From Bradyrhizobium sp. LLZ17 (GTDB taxonomy: Bacteria > Pseudomonadota > Alphaproteobacteria > Rhizobiales > Xanthobacteraceae), in assembly GCF_041200145.1 (NCBI RefSeq), contig NZ_CP165734.1, positions 4,278,001-4,342,000 of the forward strand: 64,000 nt of DNA. Reading direction: 5' to 3'. Positions 27,619-36,748 of this stretch are shown here, one piece after another. The translations under genes and the position numbers were made by a program. How positions within the stretch are numbered: position 1 is the first letter of the stretch; each line of letters starts with the position of its first letter. The notes under the pieces were generated by a model. The model made no database searches and was not told the DNA's origin. It saw only the letters and a program-made list of their open reading frames with translations.

Positions 27619-28416
27619 ATGGCGAGCAATGAGCGGATCTTCGTCCAGGCCATCAGGCGCTATTGCGCGGACCATGGCATCGCGGTCGATATCCGCGCCG
27701 GCGGCTGGCTGATCGCGATGCGCCGCGGCGAGGAGCGTCGCTTTGCCTTCGGCTACGACATCGGCCTCAACAGCGCGATCGCGCACCGCCTTGCCAACGA
27801 CAAATCGGCGACCGCCGAGGCGCTGTCGCTGGAGTGCGTGCCCTGCGTTCCGCATCAGCTCTTCCTCAACCCGAAGCTGGGCAGGAAGGTTGTCGATGAT
27901 TCCTGGCGAGAGGCCATGCTTGGGCTGCTTCACGACAATCCGCAAGGCGTGGTGGTCAAGCCGAACGAGGGGACGTCGGGGCGATCCGTGTTCCGGGTGA
28001 CGAGCGAGGCGGAGCTCGACCACGCGGTCGGCGAGGTGTTTTCGATGAGCGCAGGGCTCGTGATCTCGCCCTATGTCGCGATCGAGGACGAGGTCCGCGT
28101 GGTGCTGCTCGATGATGTGCCGCTCGTCGTCTACAGCAAGCAGCGTGGCGCGGATTGGCGGCACAATCTCGATGCCGGCGCCAAGCCGGTGCTGCTGCAG
28201 GACGGCGAGGTTCGCGCCGCCTGCGTCAAGATCGCGGTCGATGCTGCCAACGCCATCGGCATCACCTTTTCGTCGATCGATGTGGTTCGCGTTGACGGCG
28301 ACTGGCGGGTGCTGGAAATCAACTCCGGCGTGATAATGGAGGCGCTGGGGAAGCTGTATCCGGAACTGGTCCAGGCGACGTATGATGCGGCGCTGGATCG
28401 GGTGTTTGGGACCTGA
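27619..28416 (+). CDS. ATP-grasp domain protein
   Basis: 265 residues. The ATP-grasp core is seen: VVVKPNEGTSGRSVFRV (ATP-binding loop), VISPYVAIEDEVRVVLLDD, and the Mg-binding end VDGDWRVLEINSGVIM. Such enzymes join a carboxylate to an amine using ATP. The small N-terminal domain (IDIRAGGWLIAMRRGEERRF-like) and length are close to RimK/cyanophycin-ligase-related proteins. No partner gene shows which substrate it uses. Confidence 0.8.
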   Translation: MASNERIFVQAIRRYCADHGIAVDIRAGGWLIAMRRGEERRFAFGYDIGLNSAIAHRLANDKSATAEALSLECVPCVPHQLFLNPKLGRKVVDDSWREAMLGLLHDNPQGVVVKPNEGTSGRSVFRVTSEAELDHAVGEVFSMSAGLVISPYVAIEDEVRVVLLDDVPLVVYSKQRGADWRHNLDAGAKPVLLQDGEVRAACVKIAVDAANAIGITFSSIDVVRVDGDWRVLEINSGVIMEALGKLYPELVQATYDAALDRVFGT

Positions 28417-28443
28417 GCTGAGCGCCAGGCACTCGCTGCTGTC

Positions 28444-28590
28444 CCTTCTCCGCTTGTGGGAGAAGGTGGCGCGAAGCGCCGGATGAGGGGTTATTTCCGC
28501 GAGTTCAACTGCAAGAGGGTCCCGCGTGGAGAGAACCCCTCACCCGGCTTCGCTATCGCGAAGCCACCCTCTCCCACAAGGGGCGAGGGT
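28444..28590. repeat. Palindromic intergenic repeat, family C
   Basis: CCTTCTCCGCTTGTGGGAGA, then GGCGCGAAGCGCC, GGATGAGGGG, and a mirrored half ending CCACCCTCTCCCACAAGGGG. Nearly the same architecture as 23861-24012. It separates convergent genes and may form a bidirectional terminator. Confidence 0.9.
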
Positions 28591-28629
28591 GCAGCGAGCT
28601 TGGGGCGCGAACGTCGCAGTCAAGACGTT

Positions 28630-29579
28630 CTAATTATTCGCGCTCGCCGAATCGTCCATTGCCTTGAAGGCTTCTTCCAGTTGCAGCGAGATCGGCACGT
28701 TCAGCCGCTCTCCGGTGGGAAGGCGCGCGGTGAACCATTTGTTGTAGAGCGGCACCAAATCGTGGTTGGAGCCGAGCTTGCGGAAGGTTCGCTCGACCAC
28801 GGCTGTCAATTGCGGTTCGCCCTTGCGGAACATGATGCCGTAGGGATCGTAGGACAGATAGTCGCCCGTCACGCGGAACTTGTCCTGCGCCTTGTGGCGC
28901 ACGATCAGGCTCGACAGCAGGATGTCATCGGTCGCGAACGCATCCGCCTTGCCGTCCACGACCATCTGGAACGACTGCTCGTGGTCGGCGCCGACGACGA
29001 TGTTCAGCCCCAGCGACGACTTCTTGTCGGCGGCCTGGATCGCCTGCTCGTTGGTGGTGCCCTTGGTCACCACGATGGTCTTGCCCTTCAGGTCGGCCAG
29101 CGCCTGGATGCTCGAGGCCTTCGGCACCATCAGCTTGGTGCCGGCGACGAACATCAGCGGCGAGAACGCGACGCGCTTGCCGCGCTCGGCATTGGCCGTG
29201 GTCGAGCCGCATTCGAGATCGATCTTGTTCTGGAGCACCGCGTCGATGCGGTCGTCCGAGGTGACCTTGACATAGTCGATCTTGAGATTGGGATCGTCGA
29301 CTTCGGCGCCGATCTCCTCGACGATGGCCTCGCAGAGCTCGAGGCTATAGCCGATCGGGCGGCTGGCTTGATCGAGGAAGGAGAACGGCGGCGAGCCTCA
29401 CGATAGCCGAGCCGCACGGTGTGCGCGTTCTTGATGGCAAGCAGCGTCGGGCTAAGCCCGTCGCTGCCGCCGGTCTGGGCCGACGCGCCGGTGGCCAGCA
29501 GGCTCGCCGCCAGCAACAGGCCGCCCCAAACCGGCTTAACCCAACTCGGCTTGCCCCAACTCGGCTTTAAAGGGCGCAT
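28630..29579 (-). CDS. Glutamate/aspartate-type ABC substrate-binding protein, GltI-like (one frameshift)
   Basis: About 316 residues once repaired, from ATG 29579. A signal peptide ends near ATGASAQTGG. The solute-binding family 3 fold follows: LGYRE(A)SPPFSFLDQ, then DAVLQNKIDLECGSTTANAE, VAFSPLMFVAGTKLMV and DLKGKTIVVTKGTTNEQAIQ, all as in GltI. The frame breaks near 29394-29396, one lost G. It lies 13 bp downstream of the DctA-like carrier in the same direction and no permease or ATPase gene is beside it, so its partner is elsewhere. Confidence 0.85.
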
Positions 29580-29592
29580 CACGCATTCCCCA

Positions 29593-30888
29593 TCAATGGC
29601 CGGCCATCGCGGGCACTTCGCCGGGCACCATATCGCCCGGCACGACGTCGCTCGGCCCCATCGCATGTTCGGGCCCGAGCTCGCCTTCCCATTTCGCGAC
29701 CACGGAGGTCGCGAGCGTGTTGCCGATTACGTTGGTGGCGCTGCGGCCCATGTCGAGGAAGGTGTCGATGCCCATGATCATCAACAGGCCGGCTTCGGGG
29801 ATGTTGAACTGCGACAGCGTCGAGGCGATCACGACCAGCGAGGCGCGCGGCACGCCGGCGACGCCTTTGGACGTGATCATCAACGTCGCCAGCATCGCAA
29901 GCTGCGTCCCGAGCGGCATGTCGATGTGATAGCTCTGCGCGATGAAGATGCTGGCAAAGGTGCAGTACATCATCGTGCCGTCGAGGTTGAAGGAATAACC
30001 GAGCGGCAGCACGAAGCTCGAGATTCGCGACGAAGCGCCGAAGCGGTTGAGGCCCTCCAGCGTCTTCGGATAGGCCGCTTCCGAGCTCGCGGTGGAGAAC
30101 GCGATCATCAGCGGCTCGCGGATCAGCTTCAGCAGATGGCTGTAGCGCGGCCCGATCACGATGAAGCCGACGATGACCAGGATGCCCCAGAGCAGGAACA
30201 GCGAGAGATAGAACCCGCCCATGAACACGATCAGCTTCCAGAGCACCAGCAGGCCGTTCTTGGCGACGGTGGCGGTGATGGCGGCCCAGACCGCGAGCGG
30301 CGCGAACAGCATCACATAGCTCGTCACCTTGAGCATGATGTGGCCGAGATCGTCGATCAGCGCCAGGATCGGCTTGGAGCGTTCCGGCATCGAGCCCATC
30401 GCCACCGAAAAGAACACGGCGAAGATTACGATCTGGAGGATCTCGTTCTGCGCCATCGCATCCGCGATCGAGGTCGGGATCAGATGCGTCAGGAACTTCT
30501 CGATGGAGAAGGCGGAGACCGGCAGGCCGGTCGACTGCGCCTTGTCCGGCAACGTGCCGGGGAAGTTGGCGCCGGGCTGGAGCAGATTGACCATGATCAG
30601 GCCCAGCATCAGCGAAACGAAAGAGGCGCTGACGAACCAGCCCATGGTCTTGGCGAAGATGCGGCCGAGCTTGGAGCCCGAGCCCATATGGGCGATGCCG
30701 CCGACCAGGGTCGCGAATACCAGCGGCGCGATGATCATCTTGATCAGGCGCAGGAAGATCACGGCGACCAGATTGATGGACGAAGCCCAATCGCCTCGCG
30801 TATCCGGCAGGAAGTTATAGATCGCCGAGCCCATGATGATGCCGAGCACCATCGCCGCCAAAATGTATTGCGTAAACCTGTTCGACAT
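29593..30888 (-). CDS. dctA: DctA/GltP-family dicarboxylate:cation symporter
   Basis: 431 residues of the DAACS family. It starts MSNRFTQYILAAMVLGIIMG. Substrate- and Na-site motifs are AFSTASSEAAYPKTL (the serine-rich hairpin), LPLGYSFNLDGTMMYCTFAS and IGNTLATSVVAKWEGEL. DctA imports C4-dicarboxylates such as succinate and malate for free-living and nodule growth. The downstream GltI-like gene suggests amino-dicarboxylates (glutamate/aspartate) may also be a substrate. The gene symbol is by family; rhizobia carry several paralogues. Confidence 0.88.
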   Translation of the reverse strand: MSNRFTQYILAAMVLGIIMGSAIYNFLPDTRGDWASSINLVAVIFLRLIKMIIAPLVFATLVGGIAHMGSGSKLGRIFAKTMGWFVSASFVSLMLGLIMVNLLQPGANFPGTLPDKAQSTGLPVSAFSIEKFLTHLIPTSIADAMAQNEILQIVIFAVFFSVAMGSMPERSKPILALIDDLGHIMLKVTSYVMLFAPLAVWAAITATVAKNGLLVLWKLIVFMGGFYLSLFLLWGILVIVGFIVIGPRYSHLLKLIREPLMIAFSTASSEAAYPKTLEGLNRFGASSRISSFVLPLGYSFNLDGTMMYCTFASIFIAQSYHIDMPLGTQLAMLATLMITSKGVAGVPRASLVVIASTLSQFNIPEAGLLMIMGIDTFLDMGRSATNVIGNTLATSVVAKWEGELGPEHAMGPSDVVPGDMVPGEVPAMAGH

Positions 30889-31096
30889 TAGCGACCCCCA
30901 CTACACCGGTGGTTCATGATGTCGCAGATATCAAGACGACGCAACACGCTTGGCGTGTGGTCGCGTTGTCCGGATGTTCCCGTTGTGAAACTGGCCGCAC
31001 CGATCTAGCCTTCATGCAGCGCACAACGAATGCGGCTTGCATCTTTTTCTTGGCTGCGGCTGCATCAATAATCGTCACATTCAGGGAGGCAACGCC

Positions 31097-32098
31097 ATGA
31101 CCGTCAGCGCCAATCGCCAAATTCTTCTGGTGGAAAAGCCCAGCGGCAAGCTCGGTCCCGAGCACTTCAAGATGGTCGAAGGCGCACGGCCTGAGCCGAA
31201 GGACGGCGAGGCCTTGTTGCGCGTTCGCTACATCTCGCTCGATGCCGCCAATCGCGCCTGGATGCACGGTGCGACTTATCGTTCAGCCGTCGAAGCCAAC
31301 AGCGTGATGGCCGGCGGCGCCATTGCCGAAGTCGTCAGCTCGAAGGCGCCGGGGCTCGCGCCCGGCGACATCGTGTTCGGCGACACCGGCTGGCAGGAGT
31401 ATGCCGCCGTGCCGGCAAAGCATCTCACAAAAATGCCGAAGCTCGAGCCAATGACGCATCTGCTCAGCGTCTTCGGCATCGCCGGCCTCACCGCCTATTT
31501 CGGCCTTCTGGAGATCGGCAAGCCCGAGGAAGGTGAGACCGTGGTGGTTTCGGCGGCGGCAGGCTCGGTCGGCTCTATCGTCGGACAGATCGCCAAGATC
31601 AAAGGATGTCGCGTGATCGGCATCGCCGGCGGCGCGGACAAGTGCAACTGGCTGACGTCCGAGCTCGGCTTCGACGCCGCCGTCGACTACAAGGACGGTG
31701 CGACCTTCAAGGCGCTGCGCGCGGCCGCGCCAAAAGGCATCGACGTCTATTTCGACAATGTCGGCGGCGAGATTCTGGAAGCGTGCCTGCCGCAGATGAA
31801 CAATTACGGCCGCATCGCCTGCTGCGGCGCGATCTCGCAATATGACGGCGCGCCGTCGGCGCATGGCCCGCGCGGCGTGCCCGGGCTGATCGTGGTGAAG
31901 CGTCTCGTCATGCAGGGCTTCATCGTGATGGACTACATGAAGGAAAGCCAGCGCGCGCTGGCCGATCTCCAGGCCTGGGTCAAATCCGGCAAGCTGAAAG
32001 TGCAGGAAGACATCATCGATGGACTGGAGAACACGCCGAAGGCGCTGATCGGATTGCTTGCCGGCGAAAACCGCGGCAAGCGCATGGTCAAGCTCTGA
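31097..32098 (+). CDS. NADP-dependent oxidoreductase, leukotriene B4 dehydrogenase-like MDR
   Basis: 333 residues from ATG 31097 after GGGAGGC. A zinc-free medium-chain reductase: NADP-binding VVVSAAAGSVGSIVGQIAKI, then YFDNVGGEILEACLPQM and the late RGKRMVKL end, as in the YncB/CurA group. It reduces the C=C bond of unsaturated carbonyl compounds with NADPH. The natural substrate is unknown. It stands alone, divergent from dctA. Confidence 0.9.
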   Translation: MTVSANRQILLVEKPSGKLGPEHFKMVEGARPEPKDGEALLRVRYISLDAANRAWMHGATYRSAVEANSVMAGGAIAEVVSSKAPGLAPGDIVFGDTGWQEYAAVPAKHLTKMPKLEPMTHLLSVFGIAGLTAYFGLLEIGKPEEGETVVVSAAAGSVGSIVGQIAKIKGCRVIGIAGGADKCNWLTSELGFDAAVDYKDGATFKALRAAAPKGIDVYFDNVGGEILEACLPQMNNYGRIACCGAISQYDGAPSAHGPRGVPGLIVVKRLVMQGFIVMDYMKESQRALADLQAWVKSGKLKVQEDIIDGLENTPKALIGLLAGENRGKRMVKL

Positions 32099-32254
32099 GG
32101 ACGTAGTTACGTCGCAATTGCGTCGGCATTATCTACTTGCGGTAGAGGCCAAGGCGCCCAAAGATATCGCGCGCGAGGCACTGCTCGCGCTCATTGCGAT
32201 TGCATCACTTTTCAAAAATCGTCGGCGTGACCGACAGGGCAGGAATTCACCCAG

Positions 32255-33115
32255 ATGTTCAACACGTTGAAACATGTTTCGACGCGCAAAATGTTGCTCG
32301 CTGCAACACTCTTCGCAACTGCAACAAGCGCGTTCGCGCAAGCGCCGACCGAGGCTCAGAAGAGCGCCATCCGCTCCGCATGCCGCTCGGACTTCATCGC
32401 GCACTGCTCGAGCGTGACGCCCGGTGGTGTGGAGGCGTATCAATGCCTCCACAAGAACATGTCCAGCCTGTCATCGGGATGCCAGACCGCGGTTCGCGCG
32501 GTCGAGCCGGCCGCCGCGCCGAAGACCGAAGCTGCGCCGGCCAAATCTGAGCCGGCCAAATCCGAAGCAGCCAAGTCTGAGCCTCCCAAGTCTGAACCCG
32601 CAAAGTCTGAACCGGCAAAAACCGAGGCCGCGCCGACTGCGAAGCCGGCCGCCGCGGCGGCTGCGAAAGCCGCCACGCCCAAGCCGCCAAGCGGCGCGCA
32701 AGTCTCCGCCATCAAGAGCGCCTGTCGCTCCGATTATCCAAAGGTCTGCGCCGGTGTGCCGCCGGGCGGCGCGCCCGCGCTCGAATGCCTGGAGAAGAAC
32801 AAGGCGAAGGTGTCGGCGGCCTGCGCAACAGCCGTGAGCGCCGCCTCCGGTGGTGGTGCTGCAGCCGCGGCGCCTGCGGGCGCTGCACCGGCTGCGGCGG
32901 CAACGCCGGCCGCAGCCCCTGCCGCGATCGTGCTGCGGCCGTTGCGGCCTCGGGAGGAGCTGTTCATCGTCCGGTCCGCCTGTGGCGGCGACATTCGCGC
33001 GCTGTGCGGCGGCGTGGCTCCCGGTGGCGGTCGCATCGTGCAATGCATTGCGAGCAATGCCGCGTCGCTGTCGCCCGGATGCAAGGACGTTCTGGCGCCG
33101 TTCGCGGCGCGATAA
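32255..33115 (+). CDS. Secreted protein with three cysteine-rich repeats
   Basis: 286 residues. A signal peptide ends near TSAFAQAPT. Three modules follow, each with four Cys: IRSACRSDFIAHCSSVTPGG, IKSACRSDYPKVCAGVPPGG and VRSACGGDIRALCGGVAPGG, each ending in a CL(H/E)KN or CIASN segment and a last Cys. This matches the GLG1-type cysteine-rich repeat. Modules 1 and 2 are joined by a KSEPA-type charged linker; 2 and 3 by an Ala/Pro/Gly linker. It should be periplasmic with disulfides inside each module. Function unknown. Confidence 0.85.
   Translation: MFNTLKHVSTRKMLLAATLFATATSAFAQAPTEAQKSAIRSACRSDFIAHCSSVTPGGVEAYQCLHKNMSSLSSGCQTAVRAVEPAAAPKTEAAPAKSEPAKSEAAKSEPPKSEPAKSEPAKTEAAPTAKPAAAAAAKAATPKPPSGAQVSAIKSACRSDYPKVCAGVPPGGAPALECLEKNKAKVSAACATAVSAASGGGAAAAAPAGAAPAAAATPAAAPAAIVLRPLRPREELFIVRSACGGDIRALCGGVAPGGGRIVQCIASNAASLSPGCKDVLAPFAAR
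32535..32630 (+). repeat. Tandem 15-bp repeat in the cysteine-rich protein gene
   Basis: About six imperfect copies of a 15-bp unit (like AAATCTGAGCCGGCC) code for KSEPA, KSEAA, KSEPP, KSEPA, KSEPA and KTEAA. Such a tract can expand or shrink by slippage without breaking frame. Confidence 0.85.
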
Positions 33116-33279
33116 GACGTCGCGCGATCGCGCTGGTGGTCAAGCCGGCGCGATTTGGCTATGCTTCGCGCGTGACGGTTTCGGGCACACCCTAAGCGGG
33201 GGTCCGGGAGCGAGCCTCGGCGCGCCATGCCTTGCCGATAATTCCGCTGGCGCGGGACGCCGGAGCACATTAGTCTACC

Positions 33280-33306
33280 CCTAGATAGTAAGTATACTGT
33301 CAATTA
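33280..33306. promoter_or_regulatory. Candidate MarR operator before the aryl-CoA hydroxylase gene
   Basis: CCTAGA-N5-AGTATACTGTCAATTA. The same 27-bp layout, same spacing, occurs before gentisate dioxygenase at 37522-37548. The core AGTATACT is a perfect palindrome, and TATACT (33293-33298) is a good -10 hexamer. A MarR gene lies between the two sites. Binding is inferred. Confidence 0.7.
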
Positions 33307-33318
33307 GGGAGGCAGATT

Positions 33319-34458
33319 TTGCGGATCGCCGTGATCGGCGGGGGGCCCGGCGGGCTCTACTTCGCCTATCTCTGGAAGAAGCGTCACCCCGAGGATCAAG
33401 TCGACCTGTTCGAACAGAACCCGGCCGACGCGACCTGGGGCTTTGGCGTGGTGTTCTCCGAGCAGGCCCTGGAATTCCTGCGCGCCGACGACCCCGAGAC
33501 CGTCGATGCGATCGCGCCGCACATGGAGAGCTGGCAGAACATCACGCTGAGCCTGGACGGCGACAACGTCGCTATCGACGGCGTCGGCTTCTCCTCGATC
33601 GGCCGGCTCGAGCTGTTGAAGTTCTTGCAGCAGCGCGCGCTCGATGCCGGCGTCACGTCGCGCTTCGACACGCCAATTCACGCGATCGACCAGCTCAACG
33701 GCCATGACCTGATCGTCGCCGCCGACGGCCTGAATTCGCTGGTACGCCGCGCCTATGAGGGCGATTTCGGCACCTCGCTGTCCTACTCCTCCAACAAATT
33801 CGTCTGGTACGGCACGTCGAAGCGCTTCGACACGCTGTCGCAGACTTTCGTGAAGACCGATCGCGGCGCCTTCAACGCCCACCACTATCGCTATTCGCCG
33901 AACATGAGCACCTTCCTGGTCGAATGCGACCACGCGACCTGGCAGGCCTATGGCTTCGCCTACAAGGACGTCGAGCAGTCCAAGGGCGTCTGCGAGGAGG
34001 TGTTTGCCGACACGCTCGGCGGTCACTGCCTGGTCTCGAACAAGTCGGTGTGGCGCAACTTCCCGTGGGTCTGGAACGAGCACTGGTCGTTCAAGAACAT
34101 GGTGCTGATCGGAGATGCCCTGCACTCGGCGCATTTCTCGATCGGCTCGGGCACGCGGCTCGCGATCGAGGACGCCATCGCGCTGGTCAAGGCGCTGGAA
34201 TCGGATGCGCATCTGACGACCGCGCTGCATCGCTACCAGGCCGCGCGAAAGCCAGTGGTGCAGAAGCTCGTCAACGCCGCGCGGACCAGCGCCTTCTGGT
34301 ACGAGCACTTCGCCCAGCACATGCAGCTCGGCCTGATCGACTTTGCCTATAGCTACATCACCCGCTCGGGCCGCATCGACGATGCCCGGCTGCGGGCCAT
34401 GTCGCCGGCCTTCATGGCGCGCTATGAGGCCGCGAAGAACGGCGAGGACGAGGCATGA
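33319..34458 (+). CDS. FAD-dependent aryl-CoA hydroxylase (salicylyl-/4-hydroxybenzoyl-CoA type)
   Basis: 379 residues. I use the TTG at 33319 (reads MRIAVIGGGPGGLYFAYLW); GGGAGGCAG lies just upstream. The FAD motif GGGPGG, the mid-protein DLIVAADGLNS and the FAD-contact VLIGDALHSAHFSIGSGTRL match flavin aromatic hydroxylases, in particular the N-terminal monooxygenase domain of anthraniloyl-CoA monooxygenase and salicylyl-CoA 5-hydroxylase. It overlaps the aryl-CoA ligase by 4 bp (ATGA), so the substrate is probably the CoA ester that enzyme makes. The product would be gentisyl-CoA, in line with the nearby gentisate dioxygenase. Salicylate or 4-hydroxybenzoate as starting acid cannot be told apart. 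Confidence 0.82.
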   Translation: MRIAVIGGGPGGLYFAYLWKKRHPEDQVDLFEQNPADATWGFGVVFSEQALEFLRADDPETVDAIAPHMESWQNITLSLDGDNVAIDGVGFSSIGRLELLKFLQQRALDAGVTSRFDTPIHAIDQLNGHDLIVAADGLNSLVRRAYEGDFGTSLSYSSNKFVWYGTSKRFDTLSQTFVKTDRGAFNAHHYRYSPNMSTFLVECDHATWQAYGFAYKDVEQSKGVCEEVFADTLGGHCLVSNKSVWRNFPWVWNEHWSFKNMVLIGDALHSAHFSIGSGTRLAIEDAIALVKALESDAHLTTALHRYQAARKPVVQKLVNAARTSAFWYEHFAQHMQLGLIDFAYSYITRSGRIDDARLRAMSPAFMARYEAAKNGEDEA

Positions 34459-36068
34459 GCAGCGAGATTCGCGACCAGGTGCCCGCGGACGGCCCGGGCG
34501 CCCGCGAGATCGGCTTCGCCGTTCCGCAAGCCTACAATGCAAGCCGCGTGCTCTTCGACAATCTCGCCAAAGGACATGGCGACAAGCTCGCGCTCATCGG
34601 CCCCGCAGGCACGCGCAGCTATGCGGAGCTCTGTACCGACGCTTGCCGCTGGGGCAACGGCCTTGCTTCACTGGGTTTGAAGCGCGGTGACCGCGTGCTG
34701 CTGTTTCTCGATGACACCCCGGCCTATCCGGCGGCGTTCTTCGGCGCGGTCCGCGCGGGCTTCGTTCCGCTGCTGATCAACACGCTGACCCCGCCGGATC
34801 TGCTGCAATTCTATCTCGCCGATTCCGGCGCGAACGTCGCGGTGGCCGAGTCCGAGTTCTGCGCGCGCTTCAACGCCGAGGCCTGCAATGACACGGGCCT
34901 GCGCACGCTGATCGTCGTCAACGGCGAGGTGGGCGAGCACGCCGCGCCGAACGCGATCGGCGCGGCAGACTGGCTTCCACAGTTTCCAACCGCGCTCGCG
35001 GAAGCCGATACCCATCGCAACGACATGGCGTTCTGGATGTACTCCTCCGGCTCGACCGGCCGGCCGAAGGGCATCGTGCATCTCCAGCACGACATGGCCT
35101 ATAGCGAGGCGGCGTTTGCGCAGAACGTGTTGAAGCTGATGCCGGATGACATCTGCTTCTCCGTGCCGAAGATCTTCTTCGCCTATGGTTTCGGCAACTC
35201 CGTCACCTTCCCGTTCTCGGCTGGCGCTGCAACGCTGCTGTTGCCGGGACAGCCGAAGCCGGCCTCGATATTTGCCGCGATCGAGCAGTACAAGCCGACC
35301 GTCTTCTTCGGACTGCCGACGCTTTATACGTCGCTGACCAAGGCTGACAGTGCGGCCAAGACCGACTTCTCGTCGCTCCGCATGTCGCTGTCCGCGGCTG
35401 AAGTGCTCTCGGCCGAGGTGTCCAACGGCTGGAAGGCGCTCACCGGACTCGAAATCGTCGAGGGCCTCGGCTCGACCGAAGTGCTGCACATCTATCTCTC
35501 CAACCGCCCCGAACGGAAGAAGCTCGGCGCCGCCGGCCTGCGCGTGCCCGGCTACGAGATCGCACTGAGGGACAAGGACGGCCGCGACGTCGGCGACGAC
35601 GAGGAAGGCATCTTGTGGGTGCGCGGCGATTCCAACACGCCGCTGTACTGGAACCGGCCGGACAAATCGGCGGAAACGATCCGCGACGGCGGCTGGATCT
35701 ACACCGGCGACCGCTTCGTCCGCGACAGCGACGGCTTCCACTTCTTCCGCGGCCGCGCCGACGATCTCATCAAGATCTCCGGCCAGTGGGTCTATCCGCT
35801 CGAGGTCGAGTTGTGTCTGGCCGACCACCCCGACATCCGCGAATGCGCCGTGTTTGCCGCCGAGCTGCCCGACCGGCGCATGACGCTGAAGGCGGTGGTG
35901 GTGATGAACAGCAGGACCGTCGACCAGAGCGAGGCGACGCGGCGGCTCCAGGATTATGTGAAAGGCAAATTGCTGCCCTACAAATATCCGCGCGAGGTGA
36001 TCTTCATCGACGACCTGCCGAAGACGGGTACGGGGAAGATTGATCGGCAGGCTTTGCTGCGGATGTGA
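34455..36068 (+). CDS. Benzoate-CoA ligase family protein (aryl-CoA ligase)
   Basis: 537 residues, ANL superfamily. The ATP motif is MYSSGSTGRPKGIVH; other core motifs are EGLGSTEVLHIYLSN, WIYTGDRFVRDSDGFHFFRG and the C-terminal PKTGTGKIDRQAL with its catalytic Lys. It activates an aromatic acid with ATP and CoA in the cytosol. It is translationally coupled to the hydroxylase before it. Family members act on benzoate, 2-aminobenzoate, hydroxybenzoates and salicylate. The locus context favours a monohydroxybenzoate. Confidence 0.88.
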   Translation: MSSEIRDQVPADGPGAREIGFAVPQAYNASRVLFDNLAKGHGDKLALIGPAGTRSYAELCTDACRWGNGLASLGLKRGDRVLLFLDDTPAYPAAFFGAVRAGFVPLLINTLTPPDLLQFYLADSGANVAVAESEFCARFNAEACNDTGLRTLIVVNGEVGEHAAPNAIGAADWLPQFPTALAEADTHRNDMAFWMYSSGSTGRPKGIVHLQHDMAYSEAAFAQNVLKLMPDDICFSVPKIFFAYGFGNSVTFPFSAGAATLLLPGQPKPASIFAAIEQYKPTVFFGLPTLYTSLTKADSAAKTDFSSLRMSLSAAEVLSAEVSNGWKALTGLEIVEGLGSTEVLHIYLSNRPERKKLGAAGLRVPGYEIALRDKDGRDVGDDEEGILWVRGDSNTPLYWNRPDKSAETIRDGGWIYTGDRFVRDSDGFHFFRGRADDLIKISGQWVYPLEVELCLADHPDIRECAVFAAELPDRRMTLKAVVVMNSRTVDQSEATRRLQDYVKGKLLPYKYPREVIFIDDLPKTGTGKIDRQALLRM

Positions 36069-36092
36069 GGAGACGGCCGGCCGCACATTCAG

Positions 36093-36216
36093 TGTCGTCC
36101 CGGCGAAGGCCGGGACCCATACGCCGAGGCAGCAGTGTGGCACGGAATGGTGTTTACCTGTCTTCGCCAAACCAGGAGTAGTGGTTATGGGTCCCGGCCT
36201 TCGCCGGGACGACGAC
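36093..36216. repeat. Palindromic intergenic repeat, family B
   Basis: GTCGTCCCGGCGAAGGCCGG at one end and CCGGCCTTCGCCGGGACGAC at the other are inverted copies, with ACCCATA/TATGGGT just inside. A close copy lies at 40336-40457, sharing an inner GCCTGTCTTCGCCAA-like stretch. It lies between convergent genes. Confidence 0.92.
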
Positions 36217-36235
36217 GGTATTGACGCACGCCCCC

Positions 36236-36748
36236 TCACCCCGTTTTCCCCAGATGCTCCAGCGCGTCCTCGGTGCGCAGCGGCACCCGTGACGCCTCGT
36301 TGTTGAGATCGACGAGCTGCACCAGCAGTCCCATCAGCGCCTTGCGCTCAGTGGGCTTGAGCGGCTCCAGCATGCGCGCCTGCGCGCGTTCGACGGCAGG
36401 GATGATCTCGCGCAGGACCGCCGCGCCCGGCTTGGTCAGATAGAGCAGCTTGATCCTCTTGTCCTCGGGCGCAGGCCTGCGCTCGATATAGTTCTTGGCC
36501 TGCAGCCGCTCGATCACGCTGCCGAGCGTGGAGCGGTCGAAAGCGATCACCGCCGACAACCGCGTCGCGTCGATGCCGGGATGGGTGTGGATCGCGATCA
36601 GCGCCGCGTATTGCACCGGCGTCAGGTCGAACGCCTTGCATTCCTCCATGAAGATCGAGACCGCGATCTGCTGCATGCGCCGGAACAGATAGCCCGGCGC
36701 GGCATAGACCGCGTCGATCGTGATCGCAGCCGCGGGCTTACTCGGCAT
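36236..36748 (-). CDS. MarR-family regulator of the gentisate locus
   Basis: 170 residues from ATG 36748 (MPSKPAAAITIDAVYAAP). The winged helix is seen as FDLTPVQYAALIAIHTHPGI, STLGSVIERLQAKNYIERRP and the wing APEDKRIKLLYLTKPG. It overlaps the isomerase gene by 11 bp and sits between the two gentisate operons, so it very probably controls them. MarR proteins usually repress and release DNA on binding an aromatic acid or CoA ester. The likely operators are at 33280 and 37522. Confidence 0.9.
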   Translation of the reverse strand: MPSKPAAAITIDAVYAAPGYLFRRMQQIAVSIFMEECKAFDLTPVQYAALIAIHTHPGIDATRLSAVIAFDRSTLGSVIERLQAKNYIERRPAPEDKRIKLLYLTKPGAAVLREIIPAVERAQARMLEPLKPTERKALMGLLVQLVDLNNEASRVPLRTEDALEHLGKTG

